A DNA stretch of 64,000 bases from Candidatus Aalborgiella aggregata (GTDB taxonomy: Bacteria > Pseudomonadota > Gammaproteobacteria > Burkholderiales > Burkholderiaceae_C), in NCBI GenBank assembly GCA_016705065.1, contig JADIYY010000003.1, positions 310,001 through 374,000 on the forward strand, in the 5' to 3' direction. This document shows, piece after piece, positions 1 through 8,741 of this stretch (position 1 is its first letter; every line of letters starts with the position of its first letter). Under the pieces are notes generated by a model. The model was not told where the DNA came from, ran no database searches, and saw nothing but the letters and a program-made list of their open reading frames with translations. A program made the translations under genes and the position numbers.

Positions 1-405
1 TCTCAAAGTTCAAGCAGCGATGAAAAAGCGGGTATTGTGAAAATGGTGTCCGGTGATGTGCGTGTCCGCAATGCGCAAGGTGAACGTGCCTTGCAACCCG
101 GGGATACCGTCAAAACCAGTGACCGACTCATTACCGGCAAGCAAAGTTCTGGCAGCGTGGTGCTACGCGATGGCACGACGCTGGTATTGACAGAAAACTC
201 GCACATGGTCCTGGATAAATTTGCATTCAATGCAACCACCCAAGACGGAAATATTTTGATCAATTTGTTGCAAGGCAGTATGCGTATGTTGACAGGCTTG
301 ATCGCCAAAGTGAACCCTGCGGCCATTCAAATCAAAACAAAGACGGTTAGTGTGGGTATTCGTGGCACCGACTTCATTGTAGAAACCGAAGAGAAAGCAG
401 AATGA
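1..405 (+). CDS. FecR-domain protein, 5' end outside window
   Basis: The reading frame is open from base 1, so the start and probably a signal peptide lie upstream. The visible 134 residues match the FecR domain: a beta-rich segment with SGDVRV near the start, a middle 'GSVVLRDGTTLVL' strand and the closing 'VSVGIRGTDFIVET', typical of FecR-like periplasmic proteins. An internal ATG at 37 falls inside the domain and is unlikely to be the true start. The stop overlaps the ATG of the downstream OmpA-like lipoprotein (ATGA), so the two are translationally coupled. FecR-OmpA pairs in Burkholderiales often belong to an envelope-sensing locus with a CHASE2-type protein; that third gene is not visible, so this role is inference. 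Confidence 0.8.
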   Translation, partial: SQSSSSDEKAGIVKMVSGDVRVRNAQGERALQPGDTVKTSDRLITGKQSSGSVVLRDGTTLVLTENSHMVLDKFAFNATTQDGNILINLLQGSMRMLTGLIAKVNPAAIQIKTKTVSVGIRGTDFIVETEEKAE

Positions 406-992
406 AGCTGTCTCTACTAATTGTCATTGCCGCAGTATTGTTGCTGAACGCGTGCGCGCCGATCACCCGCGTGATTTTGTTGCCACAAGCGGATGGTAGC
501 GCATCCAGCGTGGTGGTCAAATCATCCAAAGGCGAGCAAATTTTAAGCACGCCATACCAACGCGCATCTGGCCAAGAAGATGCACCCGTGAAACTGGATG
601 CCACCACCAGCGCAGAAGTGCAAAAAGCCTATCCCGCATTGTTTGCTAACAAGCCACCTGCGCCCACGAAATACATCTTAAATTTCATGCCCGGCGGCAC
701 TGAATTAACACCCGAATCGAAAGCTGCGTTACCCAAAATTTTAGGTGACACCAACCAACGCAAAGGCGCTGATTTGGTAGTCACAGGTCATACCGACACC
801 ACAGGTGCTTTGTTGGCCAACGACGAGCTCTCATTCAAACGCGCCGAAGTTGTGACCAAATTACTGGTCGACAGTGGTGCGCCTGCAGCACGCATTGAAT
901 CTGTAGGACGCGGTAAACGCGAGCTGCTCATCAAAACTGAAGACAATGTGGACGAGCCGCAAAACCGCCGCGTTGAGATTTTGGTTCGCTAA
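402..992 (+). CDS. OmpA-family lipoprotein
   Basis: A 196-residue protein with a lipoprotein signal peptide (hydrophobic stretch, then LNAC with the lipid-accepting Cys at about residue 17) and a C-terminal OmpA-like peptidoglycan-binding domain from about residue 90. The domain shows the VTGHTDTTG motif and the terminal NRRVEI motif with the conserved Asn-Arg-Arg. It should be anchored in the outer membrane and grip the cell wall non-covalently. It starts inside the stop of the FecR gene (4-bp overlap) and is followed 14 bp later by a CoA-transferase gene, so all three may be co-transcribed. The region between lipobox and OmpA domain is not recognised. Confidence 0.88.
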   Translation: MKLSLLIVIAAVLLLNACAPITRVILLPQADGSASSVVVKSSKGEQILSTPYQRASGQEDAPVKLDATTSAEVQKAYPALFANKPPAPTKYILNFMPGGTELTPESKAALPKILGDTNQRKGADLVVTGHTDTTGALLANDELSFKRAEVVTKLLVDSGAPAARIESVGRGKRELLIKTEDNVDEPQNRRVEILVR

Positions 993-1006
993 CTTTTCAC
1001 TTCTCT

Positions 1007-1888
1007 ATGACAGCAACTCAAGCCAAGGCACTTAAAGGCGTTCGCGTTCTCAGTTTAAGTTTGAATTTACCCGGTCCGGCCGCATTGATGCGCTGCAAAG
1101 CGATGGGCGCAACGTGTATCAAGCTAGAGCCACCCAATGGTGACCCTATGCGTTTGCACAGTGCACGTGCCTACGCGCACATGCACGAAGGCATTCGCAA
1201 CATCACGGCCGATTTAAAAACAGCCGCAGGGCAAAAAGTCTTACAGCGCGAGCTGCTCAAAACCAATGTGCTGCTGACCTCATTTCGGCCCTCAGCCTTG
1301 AAAAAACTGGGTCTGGCTTGGAAAGATTTGCACAAAGCCTACCCCCAGCTGAACCTGGTTGCCATCGTCGGTTCGCCTGGTAAGTTGGCAGAGATTCCGG
1401 GGCACGATTTAACCTATATGGCCGAAAACGATTTGGTCACGGGTTTGGATTTGCCCGCCAGTTTGTACGCCGACATGGGTGGCTCGCTCTTGGCCACCGA
1501 AGCCATTTTGCAAGCGGTGTTGCAACAAAGACAGCCGTCTAAAAACATCCCAAAAGGTGTCTACAAAGAAATTGCCTTATCTGATGCCGCCGCCTACATG
1601 GGCCTGCCACGTGCGTGGGGCTTGACCCTGCCAAACTCACCCATCGGTGGTGCGCATGCAGGTTACAAGGTGTACCCTTGCAAAAATGGTCGCGTTGCTC
1701 TGGCTGCACTTGAGCCGCATTTTGCCGCCACACTGTGTTCAGTTATTGGCATCCCAATGGACAGCCTACAAACCCCATTCAAAGCCAGCACACACCAAGC
1801 CGTCGCCACCTGGGCCGCCAGCAAAACCCGCGCCCAACTCGACGCCATCGCCATCAAGCATGACCTGCCTTTGCACTCCCTCAAATAG
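1007..1888 (+). CDS. Short CaiB/BaiF-type CoA-transferase family III protein
   Basis: A 293-residue protein with the N-terminal CoA-transferase III pattern: 'LKGVRVLSLSLNLPGPAALMRCKAMGA', then 'CIKLEPPNGDPMR', 'ADLKTAAGQ' and 'TSFRPSALKKLGL'. The motif GHDLTYMAEN occupies the place of the catalytic Asp loop (GYDxxxQA in full-length members), so a catalytic Asp appears to be present. Family members usually have about 380-410 residues; this one lacks much of the C-terminal part, as do some alpha-methylacyl-CoA racemase-like proteins. No frameshift is evident: the frame closes naturally in a 'DLPLHSL' end resembling the family's C-terminus. Substrate unknown. It precedes a dispersed repeat and converges on tyrS. 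Confidence 0.75.
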   Translation: MTATQAKALKGVRVLSLSLNLPGPAALMRCKAMGATCIKLEPPNGDPMRLHSARAYAHMHEGIRNITADLKTAAGQKVLQRELLKTNVLLTSFRPSALKKLGLAWKDLHKAYPQLNLVAIVGSPGKLAEIPGHDLTYMAENDLVTGLDLPASLYADMGGSLLATEAILQAVLQQRQPSKNIPKGVYKEIALSDAAAYMGLPRAWGLTLPNSPIGGAHAGYKVYPCKNGRVALAALEPHFAATLCSVIGIPMDSLQTPFKASTHQAVATWAASKTRAQLDAIAIKHDLPLHSLK

Positions 1889-1917
1889 ACTGCGCTTTGT
1901 CAGTTTTATATAGAAAA

Positions 1918-1968
1918 TTGGCCTCTAGCCGGCGTACTGATTGCCTAGTTTGCTATTAAAAATATAGC
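1918..1968 (+). repeat. Dispersed intergenic repeat, copy 1
   Basis: Core of the repeat family: GGCCTCTAGCC, a GCGTACTGATTGCC segment, and GCTATTAAAAATATAGC, which can fold as a GCTAT/ATAGC hairpin. An AT-rich left arm (about 1905-1917) also belongs to it. It lies 30 bp after the CoA-transferase stop and 14 bp before the tyrS stop, filling a convergent gap. Confidence 0.85.
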
Positions 1969-1981
1969 ATTACTGTTGTCT

Positions 1982-3244
1982 TCAGAGCAAAGTGACTTTC
2001 GCAAATTTGCGCTTGCCAACTTGCAGCACATACACGCCTGCGCCTAATTTCAAGCCTTTGTCGCTCACCACGTTGGAATCGATGCGCACACCGCCACCGT
2101 CTATCAGGCGGTTGCCTTCGCCGCTGGATGCGGCCAGGTTCGCCATTTTGAGCAATGCGCCAATGCCGACTGCCGCGCCGCCTTCACCCAAGGGTAATGT
2201 GATTTCAGTGATGTCATCGGGCACGCCGCCGCGCGAACGGTTGATGAAGTCTTGTTCTGCGGCATGGGCTGCTGCTGCTGAATGAAAACGGGTGGTGATT
2301 TCTTTGGCCAAGGCAACTTTCGCGTCTTTGGGGTTGCGTCCTGCGGCCACTTCGGCTTGCAGGGCGGCAATATCGGCTTCGGACTTGAAGCTGAGCAAGG
2401 TGTACCAGCGCCACATCAGCACGTCTGAAATGCTCAGCACTTTGGCGAACATGGTGTTGGCGTCTTCTGAAATGCCGATGTAGTTGTTTTTGCTTTTCGA
2501 CATTTTGTCAATGCCGTCGGTGCCTTCCAACAAGGGCATGGTCAACACGCATTGCGGCTCTTGGCCATATTCGGCTTGCAAATGGCGACCCATCAGCAAA
2601 TTGAATTTTTGGTCGGTGCCGCCCAGTTCCAAGTCTGACTTCAATGCCACCGAGTCGTAGCCTTGCATCAGTGGGTACAGAAACTCATGCACGCTGATGG
2701 GCGTGCCGGACTTGAAACGGTCATGAAAGTCGTTGCGCTCCATCATGCGCGCCACGGTGTATTTGGCAGATAACTCAATCATGCCGCGTGAGCCCAGCGC
2801 ATCGCCCCATTCGCTGTTGTAGCGAATTTCGGTTTTAGCCGGGTCCAGCACCATGGAGGCTTGGCGGTAATAGGTTTGTGCGTTGGCTTCAATTTGCTCA
2901 CGTGTAAGTGGTGGGCGCGTGCTGTTGCGGCCTGATGGGTCGCCAATCAAACTGGTGAAATCACCAATCAGAAAAATGACCGTGTGCCCCAAATCTTGCA
3001 ACTGGCGCATTTTATTCAACACCACGGTGTGACCGATGTGGATATCCGGGGCAGTTGGATCTAAACCCAATTTAATGCGCAAAGGGGTTTTCGTGACTTC
3101 AGATTTTTGTAATTTTTTAATCCAATCACTTTGCGGAATCAACTCTTCGCAGCCGCGCAAACTCACTGCCAAAGCGTGTTTCACACTGTCGGACAGGTCA
3201 TTCAAAGCATTTGTTTGAGATTCGGTGCTATTGCGTTGATTCAT
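1982..3244 (-). CDS. tyrS: Tyrosyl-tRNA synthetase
   Basis: A class I aminoacyl-tRNA synthetase of 420 residues that charges tRNA-Tyr. The HIGH signature is exact at residues 69-72 (PDIHIGHTVV) and the KMSKS loop is exact (DKMSKSKNNY). The C-terminal 60 residues form an S4-like RNA-binding domain (LIDGGGVRIDSN). The length fits the longer bacterial TyrRS subtype. The gene is divergent from the M23 peptidase gene across 145 bp and converges on the CoA-transferase with a repeat copy between the stops. Confidence 0.97.
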   Translation of the reverse strand: MNQRNSTESQTNALNDLSDSVKHALAVSLRGCEELIPQSDWIKKLQKSEVTKTPLRIKLGLDPTAPDIHIGHTVVLNKMRQLQDLGHTVIFLIGDFTSLIGDPSGRNSTRPPLTREQIEANAQTYYRQASMVLDPAKTEIRYNSEWGDALGSRGMIELSAKYTVARMMERNDFHDRFKSGTPISVHEFLYPLMQGYDSVALKSDLELGGTDQKFNLLMGRHLQAEYGQEPQCVLTMPLLEGTDGIDKMSKSKNNYIGISEDANTMFAKVLSISDVLMWRWYTLLSFKSEADIAALQAEVAAGRNPKDAKVALAKEITTRFHSAAAAHAAEQDFINRSRGGVPDDITEITLPLGEGGAAVGIGALLKMANLAASSGEGNRLIDGGGVRIDSNVVSDKGLKLGAGVYVLQVGKRKFAKVTLL

Positions 3245-3389
3245 ATTGATATTTTGTTAAAAAGGCCATCTACACGTTATACTGTGCGCTTTCGTCCAAA
3301 AGCAGGCTCTTTAAAGAAGACAAAAACTGATTTGGTTTGTATTTTATCTTTCTCTTCTATCAGTCTTATAACTTCACATTTTTTGCCAC

Positions 3390-4727
3390 ATGTTTTTTAA
3401 ACAAATCGCTACTATCATTCACCAACATCCCAAGCGCTTGGCCGCTCTGGCTGCTGTATTGATGTTGTCGATTGGTGGTGGTGCTTATGCCGTGGTGACC
3501 TTGGAAGAAAGCGCCAACCCAGTGGTAGTTCGCAACATTCTTGAAGCCTTACAAAACGGCAACGAACAAGATAAAGAAGGCAGCTTCAAAGCTGCGACGC
3601 CCATTACGGCCATGACTTTGGTGCGCTCAACCAGCACACGCGCCAACGATACAGCGGATACATTGCTCAAGCGCTTGGGTATATTTGATGCCGCAGCATC
3701 CACTTATTTGCGCAGCAGCCCTGATTTACAGAAAGCTTTGTTCAGCCGTGCAGGGCGACTACTCAGTGCAGAGGCGACGGCCAGCAACACATTGCTGACC
3801 TTGACTGCGCGTTGGATAGAACAAGACGATGCGACCAACTTTCAACGTTTACGCATTCAAAAAACTGATTCTGGCTTTACATCACAAACCGAAACAGCGC
3901 CTTTGCAAGTGAACCACAGTGTTGCAGGTGGCACGATAGAGTCTTCTTTGTTTGCTGCCACAGACGCCGCTTATGTACCCGATTCTGTTGCCGTGCAATT
4001 TGCTGAATTGTTCGCAGGCGATATTGATTTCAGACGCGCTTTGCGCAAGGGTGATCGTTTTCAAATGGTGTATGAAACATTGCAAGCCGATGGTGAAACA
4101 TTGCGCACGGGGCAATTGTTGAGTGCCGAATTCATCAACGCAGGAAAATTGCACCAAGCCATGTGGTTTCAAGATGCTGGTAGCAAAGGACAGTATTACT
4201 CGCTTGAAGGTTTGAGTTTACGCAAAGCATTTTTAACATCACCTTTGAAATACACCCGCGTCTCCAGCGGTTTTGGTATTCGAGTGCACCCCATCTCCAA
4301 AGACAAGCGTGCGCACAAAGGCATCGACTATGCAGCGCCAACGGGCACACCAGTTCGCACCGTGGGTGATGGCGTTATTGCCTTTGCAGGCGTACAGCGC
4401 GGCTATGGCAACGTGATTGAAGTGGCACACCGCAATAACAAAACCACAGTGTTTGCGCACTTGAGTCGCATTGATGTGAAAAAAGGCCAAAAGGTAGAGC
4501 AAGGCGCAGTGATTGGTGCAGTTGGCTCAACAGGCTTTAGCACAGGACCGCATTTGCACTTTGAATTCCGCGTAGATGGCGAACATCAAGACCCGTTAAC
4601 GATTGCGAACGAACGCAACACACAACCGATTTCGGCCGCTGCCAAACCTGCGTTTGACAAGGCGGCCAGTCTCTTGAAACTGCAACTCAAAGACGCTGCC
4701 ACCATCGTTCAAGCCCGCGCACAGTAA
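3390..4727 (+). CDS. M23-family murein endopeptidase (MepM-like)
   Basis: A 445-residue protein with an N-terminal membrane or signal anchor (hydrophobic segment about residues 17-36) and a C-terminal LytM/M23 zinc peptidase domain. The zinc-binding motif HKGIDYAAP begins at residue 309 and the catalytic HLHFE at residue 388, both intact, so it should cut peptidoglycan cross-bridges in the periplasm. The middle region ('FAGDIDFRRALRKGDRF') is the usual prodomain-like segment of MepM/YebA-type enzymes. It is followed after 40 bp by anmK, a cell-wall recycling gene, in the same direction. The ATG at 3390 has no obvious Shine-Dalgarno sequence. Confidence 0.92.
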   Translation: MFFKQIATIIHQHPKRLAALAAVLMLSIGGGAYAVVTLEESANPVVVRNILEALQNGNEQDKEGSFKAATPITAMTLVRSTSTRANDTADTLLKRLGIFDAAASTYLRSSPDLQKALFSRAGRLLSAEATASNTLLTLTARWIEQDDATNFQRLRIQKTDSGFTSQTETAPLQVNHSVAGGTIESSLFAATDAAYVPDSVAVQFAELFAGDIDFRRALRKGDRFQMVYETLQADGETLRTGQLLSAEFINAGKLHQAMWFQDAGSKGQYYSLEGLSLRKAFLTSPLKYTRVSSGFGIRVHPISKDKRAHKGIDYAAPTGTPVRTVGDGVIAFAGVQRGYGNVIEVAHRNNKTTVFAHLSRIDVKKGQKVEQGAVIGAVGSTGFSTGPHLHFEFRVDGEHQDPLTIANERNTQPISAAAKPAFDKAASLLKLQLKDAATIVQARAQ

Positions 4728-4767
4728 GTCTCGACCAGTCACAAAAGAGCAAGCAGCGTATACGCTT

Positions 4768-5904
4768 TTGAGTCAACCATTCATGGGTACCGATCTCTAT
4801 ATTGGTTTGATGTCTGGTACATCTTTAGACGGTGTGGATGGTGTTGTTTACGATTTAACTTCGGCATCGCCCCAAATCATTGCACACGCAAGCGAAGCTA
4901 TGCCACAACCCTTGCGCGATGAGCTTTTTGCACTCAATACCGCAGCTGGCAACGAATTGCACCGCGCCGCTTTGGCCGCCAATTCTTTGGTGCATGTTTA
5001 TGCGAAAGTGGTCATGCAGCTCCTACGCAATAGCCAGCTCAATGCCAACCAAATCAAAGCGATAGGCGCACATGGGCAAACGGTCAGGCACCGCCCAGCT
5101 GAATTTGACGGTACAGGCTACACCATCCAATTGAACAACCCTGCATTACTGGCCGAATTAACTGGCATTGATGTGGTGGCTGATTTCAGAAGCAGAGATG
5201 TTGCCGCAGGCGGTCAAGGAGCGCCTTTGGTGCCCGCATTCCATCAAGCTGTTTTTGCTTCACAAATCGCAAATGCTGCCGTTATGAATATTGGCGGCAT
5301 TTCTAATCTGAGCGTGTTGGGCGCTTACGAAAAGGATGAACCTTTGCTCGGTTTTGATTGCGGACCTGGCAATGCGCTATTGGACCAGTGGTGTTACGCG
5401 CATACGGAACAACCCTTTGATGCAGACGGCGCATGGGCAGCTTCTGGCCAAGTGAACATGCAGCTGCTGAACCAACTGCTATCTGAACCTTTTATCACTA
5501 CGCTGCCACCCAAAAGCACAGGGCGTGATCTTTTTAACCCCAGCTGGCTTGACAAGCAACTCGTTGGATTTGAATCATTGTTACCAAAAGATATTCAAGC
5601 CACGTTAACCGAATTCACCGCGCAAGCTTGCTCCAGCAATGTCAACCAATTTGCAAAACAATGCCAAACTTTGATTGTGTGCGGTGGCGGTGCGCTCAAT
5701 GGACAATTGATGCGCAGGCTGCAAGCAGCTCTGCCGGGATTGAAAGTCTGCCGATCTGACACCTTCGGCTTGCCGCCTTTGCAAGTGGAAGCAGCGGCGT
5801 TTGCTTGGTTGGCCAGCAAAATGATACGGCGCGAAACAGCCAGCTTCAAAAATGTGACAGGGGCACAAGGCCCCCGTATCTTAGGTGCGCTTTATCCTGC
5901 TTAA
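4768..5904 (+). CDS. anmK: Anhydro-N-acetylmuramic acid kinase
   Basis: A 378-residue kinase of the ASKHA fold that hydrolyses the 1,6-anhydro ring of anhMurNAc and phosphorylates it to MurNAc-6-phosphate during murein recycling. The family motif MSGTSLDGVDG is near the N-terminus; 'GAHGQTVRHRP', 'NIGGISNLS' and 'LGFDCGPGNALLD' follow in order. The frame opens with a TTG at 4768; the ATG at 4783 (protein starting MGTDLYIG) is an equally plausible start. With the M23 peptidase upstream and an AmpG homologue at 19-20 kb it gives part of a recycling route. It converges on erpA with only 22 bp between stops. Confidence 0.95.
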   Translation: MSQPFMGTDLYIGLMSGTSLDGVDGVVYDLTSASPQIIAHASEAMPQPLRDELFALNTAAGNELHRAALAANSLVHVYAKVVMQLLRNSQLNANQIKAIGAHGQTVRHRPAEFDGTGYTIQLNNPALLAELTGIDVVADFRSRDVAAGGQGAPLVPAFHQAVFASQIANAAVMNIGGISNLSVLGAYEKDEPLLGFDCGPGNALLDQWCYAHTEQPFDADGAWAASGQVNMQLLNQLLSEPFITTLPPKSTGRDLFNPSWLDKQLVGFESLLPKDIQATLTEFTAQACSSNVNQFAKQCQTLIVCGGGALNGQLMRRLQAALPGLKVCRSDTFGLPPLQVEAAAFAWLASKMIRRETASFKNVTGAQGPRILGALYPA

Positions 5905-5926
5905 GGTTAAAGCGCAAAGTTTGTTG

Positions 5927-6313
5927 TTATCCAGCACTGAAGCTTGAGCCACAACCGCAAGTGGTGGTGGCATTTGGGTTTTTGATGACGAACTGTGCGC
6001 CAGTCAGATCTTCTTTGTAGTCAATCTCTGCGCCCACCAAATATTGGTAGCTCATGGCATCAATCAGCAATGACACACCATTCTTGGTCATCGTCGTGTC
6101 ATCCTCGTTGGTCACTTCATCAAAAGTGAAGCCATATTGGAATCCAGAACAACCGCCACCCTGCACAAACACGCGCAGTTTCAAATCTGGGTTGCCTTCT
6201 TCAGCGATCAAATCGGCCACTTTGGCAGCCGCATTGTCGGTAAAAACAATGGGGTCTGGCATCACAGGCATTTGAGCGTCTGCGCTTGGGGTAGTTTGGG
6301 CTAGTGCGTTCAT
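5927..6313 (-). CDS. erpA: Iron-sulfur cluster insertion protein ErpA
   Basis: A-type Fe-S carrier that passes clusters to apoproteins. The three cluster-binding cysteines are present: one in 'GGGCSGFQYGF' and two in the terminal TTCGCGSSF. The start is placed at the ATG at 6313 because AGGAGAAG lies 6-8 nt upstream on the coding strand; an in-frame TTG at 6331 would add six residues but has no such site. The N-terminal 20-odd residues are longer than in E. coli ErpA, which is common in Burkholderiales. It probably belongs to the same transcription direction as the bactofilin upstream, but 156 bp separate them. Confidence 0.93.
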   Translation of the reverse strand: MNALAQTTPSADAQMPVMPDPIVFTDNAAAKVADLIAEEGNPDLKLRVFVQGGGCSGFQYGFTFDEVTNEDDTTMTKNGVSLLIDAMSYQYLVGAEIDYKEDLTGAQFVIKNPNATTTCGCGSSFSAG

Positions 6314-6469
6314 GTTTCTTCTCCTGGACAAGCCTTTTTGATTGCCAAGGCTTGCATTAGTTGACTGATAGATAGTGTACTGATTTTATCGGGATTAACA
6401 ACGAACACAAATTACCCCTCCGAGTACCCCTACAGTTTCTGGTTTTTTTAATTGAATCGGCCAATAGCG

Positions 6470-6889
6470 TCAGTCATTGCTTGAAGTGCTGTTATTGGTC
6501 TCTAAGATCAAAGGGGCTTTGTGATCAGACCCCATTTCTTGCACAGAAGGTTGCAACAAGCCCGTGATCACTGCCCCTTGGTGCATTTCAAGCGCTGTGT
6601 AGTACACATCGCCGACTATCTTGGCTTTGGGCTGCAATTCCAACATGATTTTGGCGTACACAGGGCCGTCTACGCGGCCATTAATGATCACATGGTCAGC
6701 AAAAATACTACCGGCGATGTGTGCGGTTTCAGAGATCACCAAAATGCTGGAGTGTGCAGGGTCTGATCGCACATCACCAGTTATCAATCCATCCACCCGC
6801 AAGCCGTCTGAAAACTTGATGTTACCCTCAATGTGACTGCCTACAGCTATCAAACTTTTAATGGGGGGTTGTTTCTTTTTGGTGAACAT
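6470..6889 (-). CDS. Bactofilin-family cytoskeletal protein
   Basis: A 139-residue bactofilin: a short N-terminal tail with KKKQPP, a core beta-helix domain (about residues 15-110) with the repeated hydrophobic/glycine pattern 'GSHIEGNIKFSDGLRVDG' and 'SETAHIAGSIFADHVIING', and an unstructured C-terminus. Bactofilins polymerise without nucleotide and often scaffold cell-wall enzymes. It sits between erpA and a coiled-coil membrane protein gene in the same direction, a neighbourhood common in Burkholderiales, and near M23 and AnmK genes, which fits a cell-wall role. That specific role is inference. Confidence 0.92.
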   Translation of the reverse strand: MFTKKKQPPIKSLIAVGSHIEGNIKFSDGLRVDGLITGDVRSDPAHSSILVISETAHIAGSIFADHVIINGRVDGPVYAKIMLELQPKAKIVGDVYYTALEMHQGAVITGLLQPSVQEMGSDHKAPLILETNNSTSSND

Positions 6890-6995
6890 ATCAGATGCCC
6901 TGTATCGGTTTTGTTAGTGAATGAGAATAAAGTGTAGCAAGCATTAGCATGGATAAGCAAACTTAATTGCTGGCTTAATTTTTTAAAAAGAAACT

Positions 6996-7703
6996 TTATA
7001 TTTTGGCGGTTTGCACCGCACGCGTGGTATTGCCTTCTAACAGTTTGGCGGAAACAGTTTTCACCACCACTCCTGGCGGCAACTCAAAAACACCTTCAGC
7101 GCGCTTGTATTGGGTCAGTTGAATGGTCTGAGGACCACTGGGCAAAGCCATGTTCCAAGGTTTACCATTTTGTAAACCAGTAAATACCAATTCGAGCTTG
7201 CCATTAAACGCCGGCGCATTTTTAAGGGGCTGAATGACCAAAACTTGCCATTTGATTTGATTTTCACTCAACAATTCGGCCTGCAAACTGCGAATCGCTA
7301 AGCCTTTAGAGCTGTCCGTTTGTGTCAATTTTTCAAAGAATCCCAAATCATCCCGCAAAGCTCGGTTATCAAGTTCAAGTTGCTTTAGCTGCTCATTCAG
7401 TTTGTCTTTGCCTGCCTTTTCGGTGGCCAAGGTCAAATCTGCCGTGTTGATTTTCGTCAAGTTTTTGTCGTTAACTTCGCGCAATTGGACGACTTCTGTT
7501 CTTAACTTCTGCAATTCTTCTTTTGCGTCTTTGTCTAGACCGGCAATGCTTTTACCAAACTCAAATGCCCATAATGCCAAAGCCGCCGAAAAGCCAAAAA
7601 CCAATGCCAAGACCAACCAGCGCAAAGGCCAAGGCACAGCGCCACGCACGGTCATGCTGGGCGCACTGATGGTTAAACGACGACGTAAAAGGCGAAAACG
7701 CAT
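6996..7703 (-). CDS. Membrane-anchored coiled-coil protein (DUF6776-like)
   Basis: A 235-residue protein with basic N-terminus (RFRLLRRRL), one transmembrane helix at about residues 28-48 (WLVLALVFGFSAALALWAF), a heptad-rich coiled coil at about 60-125 ('LRTEVVQLREVN', 'LNEQLKQLELDNRALRDDLGFFEKL') and a C-terminal beta-rich domain. Its bulk should lie in the periplasm. The position between rpsI and a bactofilin gene fits the family I know as DUF6776, but the family name is from memory and its function is unknown. It may pair with the bactofilin at the membrane; that is inference. Confidence 0.75.
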   Translation of the reverse strand: MRFRLLRRRLTISAPSMTVRGAVPWPLRWLVLALVFGFSAALALWAFEFGKSIAGLDKDAKEELQKLRTEVVQLREVNDKNLTKINTADLTLATEKAGKDKLNEQLKQLELDNRALRDDLGFFEKLTQTDSSKGLAIRSLQAELLSENQIKWQVLVIQPLKNAPAFNGKLELVFTGLQNGKPWNMALPSGPQTIQLTQYKRAEGVFELPPGVVVKTVSAKLLEGNTTRAVQTAKI

Positions 7704-7727
7704 GGTTGGTATCTTTTATAAAACAAC

Positions 7728-7759
7728 AAAGCCGCAACAAGCATGGCCTGTGCGGCTTT
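7728..7759 (-). terminator. Rho-independent-like terminator after rpsI
   Basis: On the minus strand AAAGCCGCA pairs with TGCGGCTTT nine base pairs long around a 14-nt loop, followed by GTTGTTTT. It lies about 50 bp after the rpsI stop and before the coiled-coil gene start, so it should end the rplM-rpsI transcript. Confidence 0.75.
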
Positions 7760-7778
7760 GTAATATAGCGGAAATTGT

Positions 7779-7805
7779 TTGCCGAATAGCTTTCGCTGTC
7801 GGCAA
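7779..7805 (-). terminator. Second hairpin directly after rpsI
   Basis: TTGCCGA and TCGGCAA form a 7-bp stem with an inner AGC/GCT pairing, starting 4 nt after the rpsI stop. There is no clear T-run behind it, so it may protect the mRNA 3' end rather than terminate. Confidence 0.5.
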
Positions 7806-7809
7806 ATGC

Positions 7810-8202
7810 TTAACGCTTGCTGAACTGCTTGCGACGGCGTGCAGAACGCAGACCGACCTTTTTACGCTCAACTTCACGTGCGTCACGGGTAACAAAGCCC
7901 GCTTGCGACAATTGTGGTTTCAATGTCAAATCGTAGTCCATCAAAGCACGGGTAATACCGTGGCGTGATGCACCGGCTTGACCTGATTCACCGCCACCGG
8001 ACACATTGATCATGATGTCAAATGTGTCTGCGTGGTTGGTCAACATCAAAGGCTGCTTCACGATCATGATGGATGTGGCACGACCGAAGTACTCGGCGAT
8101 GTCTTTGCCATTGACCTTGATTTGGCCTGAACCCTTTTTCAAGAACACGCGAGCGACGCTGGATTTGCGACGGCCGGTTCCGTTGTTCCAATCTCCAATC
8201 AT
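7810..8202 (-). CDS. rpsI: 30S ribosomal protein S9
   Basis: A 130-residue S9 with the hallmarks 'GTGRRKSSVARVF', 'VSGGGESGQAGASRHGI' and the basic C-terminal tail ending RRRKQFSKR, which reaches into the ribosomal P site. The start overlaps the rplM stop by 4 bp (ATGA), giving translational coupling, the standard rplM-rpsI arrangement. Two hairpins follow the stop. Confidence 0.98.
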   Translation of the reverse strand: MIGDWNNGTGRRKSSVARVFLKKGSGQIKVNGKDIAEYFGRATSIMIVKQPLMLTNHADTFDIMINVSGGGESGQAGASRHGITRALMDYDLTLKPQLSQAGFVTRDAREVERKKVGLRSARRRKQFSKR

Positions 8203-8681
8203 GCTGCTGCTCCTTGTTTAGCTGCTTTCACGGCGTTGTTTGAAACGCCAGCGATGTCCAACACCTTAGGTTGTTGCGCGCTGTGAGGATGCTCGGCACC
8301 CGCATACACCTTGAGTTTTTTGATCATGGCGTAGCCCAATGGGCCTTTTGGCAACATGCCCTTGACGGCTTTTTCCAAAGCGCGACCTGGGTGGTTGGCT
8401 TGCATGTCTTTGAAGTTGGTTTGGTAAATACCGCCTGGATAACCAGAATGGCGATAGTACATTTTGTCCAAAGTTTTGGCACCGGTCACACGCAGGTGAG
8501 CGGCATTGATGATGACGATAAAGTCACCAGTATCGACGTGAGGCGTATAAATGGCCTTGTGTTTGCCGCGTAAACGGAGAGCAACTTCGCTGGCTACTCG
8601 TCCGAGGACCTTATCGGTCGCGTCAACCACAAACCACTCATGCACCACGTCAGCGGGTTTTGCGCTGAAAGTTGAGGTCAT
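8199..8681 (-). CDS. rplM: 50S ribosomal protein L13
   Basis: L13 of 160 residues, against about 142 in E. coli; the extra residues form an Ala-rich C-terminal extension ('VSNNAVKAAKQGAAA'). Family motifs include 'DKVLGRVASEVALRLRGKHK', 'VDTGDFIVIINAAHLRVTG' and 'AVKGMLPKGPLGYAMIKKL'. It is first in the rplM-rpsI operon and carries a leader of roughly 190 nt behind a strong promoter. In other bacteria L13 represses its own operon through the leader; whether this holds here is inference. Confidence 0.98.
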   Translation of the reverse strand: MTSTFSAKPADVVHEWFVVDATDKVLGRVASEVALRLRGKHKAIYTPHVDTGDFIVIINAAHLRVTGAKTLDKMYYRHSGYPGGIYQTNFKDMQANHPGRALEKAVKGMLPKGPLGYAMIKKLKVYAGAEHPHSAQQPKVLDIAGVSNNAVKAAKQGAAA

Positions 8682-8741
8682 AAGTTACTCTTTAAAAGTT
8701 AGGTTTGCGCAGTTTTCGTTCTTTTCCCTTTCGGAATTCAG

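Noticed and set aside
37..405. FecR gene starting at the internal ATG at 37
   Set aside because: The frame is open to base 1 with FecR-like residues before this ATG, so the gene more likely starts upstream of the window.
6357..6366. IscR site upstream of erpA
   Set aside because: TTAGTTGACT matches one half of the type 1 IscR motif but the second half does not fit at the required spacing.
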